Shown here in pieces: positions 6,216 through 12,262 of a stretch of 15,107 nt of DNA. This DNA is from an uncultured Alphaproteobacteria bacterium (GTDB lineage: Bacteria > Pseudomonadota > Alphaproteobacteria > Rhodobacterales > Rhodobacteraceae): positions 16,299-31,405 of the forward strand of contig CAKMZE010000006.1 in the NCBI GenBank assembly GCA_929200295.1, given 5' to 3'. A program made the translations under genes and the position numbers. The notes below the pieces were generated by a model. That model was given only the letters and a program-made list of their open reading frames with translations, was not told the origin of the DNA and ran no database searches. Position 1 is the first letter of the stretch, and every line of letters starts with the position of its first letter.

Positions 6216-7319
6216 ATGTCAAAAATTGATAAAATCACTGTCCAGCTCTTTGATGTGCCTTTGGCAGAGGTTTTGTCAGATGCCAAGCATGGCGACCATA
6301 CGCATTTTGAACTGGTCACGGTTCAGGTGCACACATCAGATGGCGCGATAGGCACCGGATACACCTATACGGGTGGTAAGGGGGGCCGTGCCATTGCCGC
6401 CATGATCACCCATGATTTGATCCCGTTCCTCATTGGGAAAGACGCAGAAGATATCAAAGCGCTTTATGATGCGATGCAGTGGCATGTGCATTATGTGGCG
6501 CGTGGCGGTATCGCCTCATTCGCGATTTCCGCGATTGATATTGCACTGTGGGATATCCGTTGCAAGGTCGCGGGCCAGCCGCTGTGGACGCTCGCGGGTG
6601 GCGCGCATGACAGGTGCAAGGCGTATTGTGGTGGCATTGATCTAAACTTTCCGCTCGATAAGCTTGTGCGCCAGACCGAAGGGTATCTCGCGGCGGGGTT
6701 CAACGGGGTGAAGATCAAGGTGGGTCAACCTGAGCTGGCGACAGATCTCGCCCGCGCGGCCAAAATTCGCGAGGTGCTCGGGCCCGATAATGCGTTTATG
6801 GTGGATGCCAATTATGCATTAAGCATACCGCAGGCGATTGAGGCGGCCAAAGGCTTTGCTGAGTTCGATGTCTTGTGGTTCGAGGAACCAACAATCCCCG
6901 ATGATTATGTCGGCTATGGCCAGATCGCAGATGCAAGTGGTGTGCCGCTCGCCATGGGTGAGAACCTGCATACGATCCATGAATTTGAGTATGCGTTTCG
7001 CGACGCAAAGCTAAGCTTTATTCAGCCGGATGCCTCCAATTGCGGTGGCGTGACAGGTTGGCTTGAGGTCGCGGCATTGGCACAAGACCACGGCATTCCA
7101 GTGTGCAGCCATGGGATGCAAGAGCTGCATGTCAGTCTCATGGCGTCTCAGCCGCATTCTGGCTGGCTCGAAGTGCATAGCTTTCCGATTGATCAATACA
7201 CAACACGCCCCTTACAGGTTGAAGATCATCTCGCCCTTGCGCCGCATGATGCGGGCATTGGTGTGACTTTTGACTGGGATAAACTCAAAGCTGCTCATGC
7301 AAGCATGGGCCATACCTAA
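6216..7319 (+). CDS. Enolase-superfamily cycloisomerase, probably 3,6-anhydro-L-galactonate cycloisomerase
   Basis: 367 residues, with a capping domain (about 1-130) and a barrel (about 135-350). The mandelate-racemase subgroup residues are K166-x-K168, metal ligands D197 (VDAN), E223 (WFEEP) and E249 (MGEN), and the dyad D272 with H299 (CSHGMQE). Segments DAKHGDH (22-28), GYTYTGGKGG (48-57), AYCGGIDL, GENLHTIHEF and MQELHVSL match, as far as I recall, the Vibrio sp. EJY3 enzyme ACI (EC 5.5.1.25). That enzyme opens the anhydro ring of 3,6-anhydro-L-galactonate to give 2-keto-3-deoxy-L-galactonate. L-talarate/galactarate dehydratases share the fold and active site and are the main alternative. 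No Shine-Dalgarno sequence is evident before the ATG. It is the first gene of a plus-strand operon divergent from the GntR gene, and the zinc dehydrogenase follows after 9 bases. Confidence 0.85.
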   Translation: MSKIDKITVQLFDVPLAEVLSDAKHGDHTHFELVTVQVHTSDGAIGTGYTYTGGKGGRAIAAMITHDLIPFLIGKDAEDIKALYDAMQWHVHYVARGGIASFAISAIDIALWDIRCKVAGQPLWTLAGGAHDRCKAYCGGIDLNFPLDKLVRQTEGYLAAGFNGVKIKVGQPELATDLARAAKIREVLGPDNAFMVDANYALSIPQAIEAAKGFAEFDVLWFEEPTIPDDYVGYGQIADASGVPLAMGENLHTIHEFEYAFRDAKLSFIQPDASNCGGVTGWLEVAALAQDHGIPVCSHGMQELHVSLMASQPHSGWLEVHSFPIDQYTTRPLQVEDHLALAPHDAGIGVTFDWDKLKAAHASMGHT

Positions 7320-7328
7320 GGAAACATT

Positions 7329-8366
7329 ATGTCTGACACTATTCAGGCCGCCTTTTATCACGGTGACCGCACATTTGCTGTTAAGGACACGCAAGCGCAA
7401 CAGCCAGATGCAGGTGAGGTCGCGATCCGTATCGCATATTGCGGCATCTGTGGCACCGATATGCATGTGTTCCATGGCAATATGGATGCGCGCGTTGGGT
7501 TTAACCGCATCATTGGTCACGAGATGTCTGGTGTTGTCTCTGCGGTGGGCGCGGACGTGGATCATGTCACTGTCGGGCAAAAGGCGGTCGTGCGACCGCT
7601 CGCCCATTGTGGTGATTGTCCTGCCTGTGATGCAGGGCATATGCATATTTGCCATAATCTGAAATTCCTAGGTCTCGATACAGATGGTGCGATGCAGGAA
7701 ATTTGGACGGTGCCGGCCTATACTGTGCATACGCTGCCAGATGATATGCGTTTGGATCACGCGGCATTGATCGAACCTGTCGCGGTGGCCTGCCATGATG
7801 TGCGCATGGCTGAGCTGCAGCCGGGTGAGGATGTGCTTGTGATCGGCGGTGGCCCGATTGGCATGCTTTGTGCAATGGCAGCACGCGAGGCAGGTGGAAA
7901 GGTCACGATCTCTGAGGTGAACCAAGCGCGGCTCGCGATCGCTGAAAAGCTCGGGTTTGAGACGATCAACCCCAAAGAGACAGACCCCGCAGCGGCGATC
8001 AATGAGAAAACGGGCGGCAAAGGCGCTGATGTTGTGTTCGAGGTGTCCGGCACCCAGCCCGGTGTTGATACAATGACAGCTTGCGCGGCATCGCGGGGCC
8101 GGATTGTGATGGTCGCGATCCATGCGGTGAAACCCCAAATCGATATGTTCCAGTTCTTTTGGCGCGAGCTGAAACTCATCGGCGCGCGCGTCTATGAGCC
8201 AGCTGACTATGAAAAAGCGATTGCGCTTGTGGCCTCGGGCGCTGTGGATGCTGACACGGTGATCACAGATGTTAGCCCCTTGGCAGATATCCAATCTGCG
8301 TTTGAAGCCCTCGACCAGAGCCCAACAGCGCTGAAAAGCCTGATCAAAGTTGGAGAAACACTATGA
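7329..8366 (+). CDS. Zinc-dependent medium-chain alcohol/polyol dehydrogenase
   Basis: 345 residues of the sorbitol/threonine dehydrogenase type. Catalytic zinc ligands are C41 (CGTD), H64-E65 (GHE) and probably E149 (EPVAVACHD). The structural zinc lobe is complete, with C94, C97, C100 and C108. The dinucleotide loop GGGPIG is at 173-178. It oxidises a secondary alcohol with NAD(P). Its position between the cycloisomerase and the KduD-like reductase suggests that it oxidises C5 of 2-keto-3-deoxy-L-galactonate to the 2,5-diketo acid, the reaction described as EC 1.1.1.389 in agar degraders; that is inference from context. L-galactonate or L-gulonate 5-dehydrogenase (LgoD/RspB-like) is a good alternative. 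AAGGAA precedes the ATG, and its stop overlaps the kduD start (ATGA). Confidence 0.9.
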   Translation: MSDTIQAAFYHGDRTFAVKDTQAQQPDAGEVAIRIAYCGICGTDMHVFHGNMDARVGFNRIIGHEMSGVVSAVGADVDHVTVGQKAVVRPLAHCGDCPACDAGHMHICHNLKFLGLDTDGAMQEIWTVPAYTVHTLPDDMRLDHAALIEPVAVACHDVRMAELQPGEDVLVIGGGPIGMLCAMAAREAGGKVTISEVNQARLAIAEKLGFETINPKETDPAAAINEKTGGKGADVVFEVSGTQPGVDTMTACAASRGRIVMVAIHAVKPQIDMFQFFWRELKLIGARVYEPADYEKAIALVASGAVDADTVITDVSPLADIQSAFEALDQSPTALKSLIKVGETL

Positions 8367-9124
8367 CCCTTTTTGATCTGAGCGGGAAAACAGCGCTTGT
8401 CACCGGATGTAAGCGCGGCATCGGTCGCGGCATGGCCGAAGCGCTGGCGGCGGCAGGTGCGGATATCGTCGGTGTCAGTGCGACCCTTGAGCCAACAGGC
8501 AGCGCCGTTGCGCAAGCGGTCACTGGGATGGGGCGGGATTTTCAAGCCTATCAATGTGATTTTTCGGATCGCGATACGGTCAAAGCCTTTGCAGCACAGC
8601 TAGAGACCGATGGAATCGCGCCAGATATTTTGATCAACAACGCAGGCACGATCAAACGCAAGCCCGCGACCGAGCATGAAGATGCGCTATGGGATGAGGT
8701 GATTGACGTGAACCTGTCGTCTCAGTTCATTCTCTCACGTGAAATCGGGCGCGGCATGGTTGCGCGCGGCGCGGGAAAGATTATTTTTACCGCGTCTCTT
8801 TTGACGTTTCAGGGCGGGATCACAGTGCCGGGTTACGCGGCCTCAAAGGGTGGCATTGGCCAATTGACAAAGGCCTTGGCAAATGAATGGGCACCCCATG
8901 GGATCAACGTCAATGCGATCGCACCGGGATATATCGCCACAGATAACACCCAAGCATTGCAGGATGATCCGGGCCGGTCCAAAGCGATCCTAGAGCGGAT
9001 CCCACAGGGCCGCTGGGGCACACCTGCTGATTTCGCAGGGCCGGCAGTGTTCCTAGCGTCATCCGCGTCTGATTATGTCAACGGTGAGATCTTGGTCGTG
9101 GATGGTGGCTGGATGGGCCGCTAA
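8363..9124 (+). CDS. kduD: KduD-type 2-dehydro-3-deoxy-D-gluconate 5-dehydrogenase (short-chain dehydrogenase)
   Basis: 253 residues, the size of E. coli KduD. The SDR fold shows TGCKRGIG (14-21), NNAG (92-95), and the catalytic S145, Y158 and K162 (GYAASKGG). The C-terminal third (INVNAIAPGY, NTQ, RIPQGRWG, FLASSASDYVNG, VDGGW) matches the remembered KduD sequence almost residue for residue, giving a firm family call. KduD interconverts KDG and 3-deoxy-D-glycero-2,5-hexodiulosonate. In pectin and alginate degraders it follows KduI, but no kduI is visible here. Instead the neighbouring zinc dehydrogenase could supply the diketo acid, so that the pair inverts C5. It overlaps the dehydrogenase by 4 bases with GGAG upstream. 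Its stop shares 2 bases with the stop of the convergent hydroxyacid dehydrogenase gene. Confidence 0.92.
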   Translation: MTLFDLSGKTALVTGCKRGIGRGMAEALAAAGADIVGVSATLEPTGSAVAQAVTGMGRDFQAYQCDFSDRDTVKAFAAQLETDGIAPDILINNAGTIKRKPATEHEDALWDEVIDVNLSSQFILSREIGRGMVARGAGKIIFTASLLTFQGGITVPGYAASKGGIGQLTKALANEWAPHGINVNAIAPGYIATDNTQALQDDPGRSKAILERIPQGRWGTPADFAGPAVFLASSASDYVNGEILVVDGGWMGR

Positions 9125-10074
9125 AGCAGTACGCGGCTTTCTGGCACTGGGCTCAGCAATGCGCGGCCCTCTTTATGTGCGATAAGATTATCAATCGCTA
9201 GATTGCCCATTGCGGCGCGTGTTTCTTGGCTGGCACTGCCGATATGCGGTGTCATGATGACATTTGGCATCGCGCGCAGGGCATCGGGGATATGCGGCTC
9301 GTTCTCAAACACATCGAGTGCCGCGCCTTTGATTTTTTGCGTTTGCAAGGCCTCAATCAGGGCTGCCTCATCAACTGTTGAGCCACGCCCAACATTGATT
9401 AAATACCCCTCGGGGCCAATTGCTTCGATGACGTTTTGATTGATTAAATGATGTGTGGCCGCCCCGCCGGGTGCAACACAAATCAGGGTGTCACAGGCGC
9501 GCGCCATTTCACCTAGATCGCTATAATAGGTATAAGGCACGTCTTGTTCAGTGCGGCCGTAATAGAGAATGTCTGTTCCAAAAACACTCAGCTTGCGTGC
9601 GATTGCCTTACCAATACGGCCAAGCCCTAGGATACCTACCTTGCAACCATCGGCCGATCGCGCAAGCGGTAGACTGCCTTCTGTGGCCCATTTTCCAGAT
9701 CGGGCTTGTGCCATTTCCTGTTCGAAATTGCGCCAGCAAGCAAGAAACAACATCAGCGCCGTTGTCGCGACTTCTTCGTTTAGCACATCGGGCGTATGGC
9801 AAACGGGAATACCCCGCTGCGTGGCGGTTTTTACATCCACCCCATCGTAACCCACGCCATAGCTGCTGATAATTTCCAAGCCAGGCAGCGCATCCCATAG
9901 CTCTGGGAATACACCGATATGCCCATCGGTCAAAATACAGCGAATCGTATGACCATAAGTGTCGAGCCAGCTTTGCGGAGTTGCGAGCTCAGACCATTTT
10001 TGCAGCGTAAATGTTGCAGCCAGCCGCTGGTGCATTGCGTCTGTCATTGGGCAAAGAACAAGAAGATCGGTCAT
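9121..10074 (-). CDS. D-isomer-specific 2-hydroxyacid dehydrogenase (glyoxylate/hydroxypyruvate reductase type)
   Basis: 317 residues. The NAD loop is GLGRIG (150-155). The catalytic triad of the family is visible as R230 (NVGRG), E259 (ENEP) and H277 (TPHIGS). The substrate loop SYGVGYDGVD (71-80) resembles GhrB-like and gluconate 2-dehydrogenase-like enzymes. It would interconvert a 2-keto acid and its D-2-hydroxy acid in the cytoplasm. In this locus it may reduce hydroxypyruvate, glyoxylate or a 2-keto sugar acid. An ATG at 10104 would add 10 residues, but it has no ribosome site. The chosen ATG at 10074 has AAGG 8 bases upstream and gives the usual length. It is divergent from dctP, so it may share the operator region upstream of that gene, and it converges on kduD with no room for a terminator. 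Confidence 0.9.
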   Translation of the reverse strand: MTDLLVLCPMTDAMHQRLAATFTLQKWSELATPQSWLDTYGHTIRCILTDGHIGVFPELWDALPGLEIISSYGVGYDGVDVKTATQRGIPVCHTPDVLNEEVATTALMLFLACWRNFEQEMAQARSGKWATEGSLPLARSADGCKVGILGLGRIGKAIARKLSVFGTDILYYGRTEQDVPYTYYSDLGEMARACDTLICVAPGGAATHHLINQNVIEAIGPEGYLINVGRGSTVDEAALIEALQTQKIKGAALDVFENEPHIPDALRAMPNVIMTPHIGSASQETRAAMGNLAIDNLIAHKEGRALLSPVPESRVLL

Positions 10075-10117
10075 ATCTGGCGCCTTAAATTCAGTTAGAC
10101 GCATAAAATAAAGGAAT

Positions 10118-10170
10118 AATGCACGTCATGGGTCTTCATGGCTGGGTCAATGCACGCCGTCAATGGGTCT
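10118..10170. repeat. Imperfect direct repeat pair in the intergenic region upstream of dctP
   Basis: AATGCACGTCATGGGTCT (10118-10135) recurs at 10149-10170 with four extra bases inside: AATGCACG, then CCGTCAA, then TGGGTCT. The copies are 31 bases apart, close to three helical turns, so both would face the same side of the helix. It may be a tandem duplication or a pair of binding sites for a second regulator. The rest of 10075-10277 holds the dctP promoter, one operator and the leader. Confidence 0.5.
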
Positions 10171-10189
10171 AATAAAGATGACTTTAGCA

Positions 10190-10218
10190 TTGCCACACTC
10201 ACAGAAGTCTCTTAGCTT
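10190..10218 (+). promoter_or_regulatory. Candidate dctP promoter
   Basis: TTGCCA (10190-10195, five of six matches to the sigma-70 -35 box) is followed after 17 bases by TAGCTT (10213-10218, a weak -10). Its downstream end overlaps operator O3, an arrangement suited to repression by the GntR protein. The weak -10 makes this only a candidate. Confidence 0.4.
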
Positions 10219-10231
10219 TGGTCATACCAAA
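10217..10231. promoter_or_regulatory. Predicted GntR (FadR-subfamily) operator O3
   Basis: TTTGGTCATACCAAA is a perfect palindrome around CAT and fits the FadR-subfamily core TnGTnnnACnA. It is one base different from O2 in the regulator/cycloisomerase region. It lies 46 bases upstream of the dctP start and 142 bases upstream of the divergent hydroxyacid dehydrogenase start, linking transporter expression to the GntR protein at 5339-6049. Confidence 0.75.
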
Positions 10232-10277
10232 CATAAGTAGCCGTAATGGCACATGCGAAGGACCAAGGGAGGAACCA

Positions 10278-11297
10278 ATGTCCACACTTAAAAAACTGAC
10301 GCTTGCTGCGTCAGCTGCGGTACTGTCGATTTCAGCCGCCGCGGCGAATGCTGAAACCACAAACCTGCGCATCCAAACGCACTTCAGCCAGGAAACACTG
10401 TCAGGTCAAATGGCTGCTGAATTCATTGAAGATGTGACAGCAATGTCCAACGGTGAAATTCAGATCGAGATGTTCTATGCATCATCTGTTGTGAAATCAG
10501 CTGAGACATTTGATGCAGCTGCAACGGGTATTCTCGATTGTGATATGACAGGCGGCTCATACCAAACTGGCAAGAACCCTGCGTTCCAATTCACGGGTGA
10601 CCTGACAGGTGGCTATGCGAACCCATACCAGCAGTATGCTTGGTTGTTGCATGGCGGTGGTTATGACGCGCTCAACGAGCTTTATAACACTTACGACATG
10701 GAGTTTGTCGGTTGGTGGATCCCAGGCCCAGAAAGCCTGTCATCTACACGTCCGCTTGCTGGTGTTGCTGATCTGGAAGGCTGGAAGTTCCGGTCGCCTC
10801 CTGGTGTGATTACGATGATCTTTGAAAACCTTGGTGCGTCACCGATCGTGATGGACTTCAACGAGATCTTTACAGCGCTTGAGACAGGTATCATTGATGG
10901 TGCAGACGCAGCCAACCTGACCAACAACATTGGTCTGGGTCTTTATGATATTGCTGAGCACACAAACTATCCTGGTTTTCACTCAATGCCAGCTGACCAC
11001 CTCGCATGCCGCAAGGACGTGTGGGACAATATGCCAGCACACCACCAGGCAATCCTAAAGGTTGGTATGCAGGCGCTTGGCCTTAAGAACACAACAATCA
11101 ACGAGGTGCGTAACGCTGAAAATTCAGTTGCTCTCGCTGAAAAAGGTCTGAACATGTACCAGTGGTCAGAAGAAGACATGGCCGTGTACCGTGCTGCGGT
11201 TCAGGATGCATGGACAGCATTTGCAACCACACCAGAAAGCCAGTCGCTGCTGAACAGCCACTTGGACTTCCTGCGTCAGCTGGGCGCAATGAAGTAA
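10278..11297 (+). CDS. dctP: TRAP transporter periplasmic substrate-binding protein
   Basis: 339 residues with a Sec signal peptide: K5-K6, hydrophobic stretch 7-23, and a likely cut after ANA at residue 25. It captures a carboxylate in the periplasm and delivers it to the DctQM membrane unit. The DctP fold is shown by the W-K-F-R segment with R172, the conserved arginine that pairs with the ligand carboxylate, and by ALETGIIDGAD (200-210). The segments YQTGKNPAF and HGGGYDALNELY recall TakP-type keto-acid binders rather than the C4-dicarboxylate type. A 2-keto or sugar-acid ligand is therefore likely, but the ligand cannot be read directly. The ATG at 10278 has GGAGG 5 bases upstream; an in-frame TTG at 10218 lies inside the operator and is rejected. 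Codon use looks more biased than in neighbours, in keeping with high expression. A terminator follows at once. Confidence 0.93.
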   Translation: MSTLKKLTLAASAAVLSISAAAANAETTNLRIQTHFSQETLSGQMAAEFIEDVTAMSNGEIQIEMFYASSVVKSAETFDAAATGILDCDMTGGSYQTGKNPAFQFTGDLTGGYANPYQQYAWLLHGGGYDALNELYNTYDMEFVGWWIPGPESLSSTRPLAGVADLEGWKFRSPPGVITMIFENLGASPIVMDFNEIFTALETGIIDGADAANLTNNIGLGLYDIAEHTNYPGFHSMPADHLACRKDVWDNMPAHHQAILKVGMQALGLKNTTINEVRNAENSVALAEKGLNMYQWSEEDMAVYRAAVQDAWTAFATTPESQSLLNSHLDFLRQLGAMK

Positions 11298-11314
11298 GCC
11301 ATAGGCTATAAAAC

Positions 11315-11344
11315 AAAGAGCGGCGTTAATGCGCCGCTCTTTTT
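11315..11344 (+). terminator. Intrinsic terminator between dctP and dctQ
   Basis: A perfect 11-base-pair stem (11315-11325 with 11332-11342, GC-rich core GAGCGGCG/CGCCGCTC) closes a 6-base loop and runs into a U tract. It begins 18 bases after the dctP stop. It probably lets only part of the transcription continue into dctQM, so that the binding protein is made in excess over the membrane subunits. The 72 bases from here to dctQ hold no clear promoter. Confidence 0.9.
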
Positions 11345-11413
11345 GTCTGTGATGATGGGAGCGTCACGAGACAGATTGCTGATAAAGCAAAACGTACTTT
11401 GAGGGGGCAAATA

Positions 11414-12262
11414 ATGGATGATAAGCAAACAGGCGGGCTTTCAGAATGGCTCTGGCCCTCGGCGTTTTTAATTTGCTGTGGATGGGTGATCTGGCACATC
11501 CCAGCGTTTATTCTTGATTGGTTTCGCCCTACAAGCGAAAGCCTTTTTCTACAGATTTCCGAATTGCACACCCGTAAGGATGTGTCGCCCAACCTGCCCG
11601 GTCTATTCGGCGGGTTTGCAGATGTGGTCGATTGGGTGGCTCTGATCTTGATCCCTGTTTTCGCGACACTTGGGGTACGCGCCGTTGTGGTCGCCCCGAT
11701 GGAGTTTCAGCGCTGGCGCTCTTGGGATCGTTTCGCGCTCTTTATTGGGCGCGCGACGATGATCATGATCGTCGCCATGACCCTCGTGATGCTCTATGAG
11801 GTGTTTTTGCGGTATGTCATCGAAGCCCCAACCAAATGGGCCAATGAGCTGACACTTTGGATCGCGGGCTTTGTGTTCTTGTGTTCTGGGCTATATGCGA
11901 TGCAGCAACGCTGCCATATCCGTATTTCGCTGCTCTATGATGTGGTGCCCCGCCCGATACGCAAATTATTCGATGTACTTTCAACGCTGATGATTGTGAC
12001 CTTTGCTGCCGGAGTTCTTTTTGGCAGCTACAAGCAGGTTTTCATCAACAAGCTCTACCGTTGGGAAATGTTTGGCACGGCGTTTGATCCGCCCATTCCG
12101 GCCACGATCCAGCCGATGATCCTGATTATCCTCGTTTTAATCGCATGTCAGGCCGTGGCCAATCTTATTGCAGATTGGGATATCGACCCAGAGCTGCACG
12201 CGCCAATCGATCTTGATGAAGATGAGATCGCAGCCATCAAACGCAGCGTGGGAGTTGAATAA
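11414..12262 (+). CDS. dctQ: TRAP transporter small permease subunit, N-terminally extended
   Basis: 282 residues, about 100 more than the usual DctQ. The DctQ core occupies about 108-255, with the conserved helix-loop E129-V-F-L-R-Y and P139-T-K-W-A-N-E-L-T-L-W and four membrane helices (about 108-130, 146-166, 187-206 and 232-252). Before it lie two further hydrophobic helices (about 12-36 and 72-95) joined by a polar loop of some 35 residues; such extensions occur in the large mannitol/chloroaromatic TRAP type. The acidic tail (266-272) is cytoplasmic or surface-exposed. The ATG at 11414 has GAGGGGG upstream, and an in-frame TTG five codons earlier is rejected. Its stop overlaps the dctM start by one base (TAATG). 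It forms the membrane complex with DctM. Confidence 0.9.
   Translation: MDDKQTGGLSEWLWPSAFLICCGWVIWHIPAFILDWFRPTSESLFLQISELHTRKDVSPNLPGLFGGFADVVDWVALILIPVFATLGVRAVVVAPMEFQRWRSWDRFALFIGRATMIMIVAMTLVMLYEVFLRYVIEAPTKWANELTLWIAGFVFLCSGLYAMQQRCHIRISLLYDVVPRPIRKLFDVLSTLMIVTFAAGVLFGSYKQVFINKLYRWEMFGTAFDPPIPATIQPMILIILVLIACQAVANLIADWDIDPELHAPIDLDEDEIAAIKRSVGVE

Noticed and set aside
7668..8294. A 208-codon minus-strand open frame opposite the zinc dehydrogenase gene
   Set aside because: It is rich in His and Arg, has no motif, and mirrors the codon bias of the strong plus-strand gene; treated as a shadow.
10218..10277. A TTG start giving a 20-residue longer DctP
   Set aside because: It would place the start within operator O3 and put polar residues before the signal peptide; the ATG at 10278 has an ideal ribosome site.
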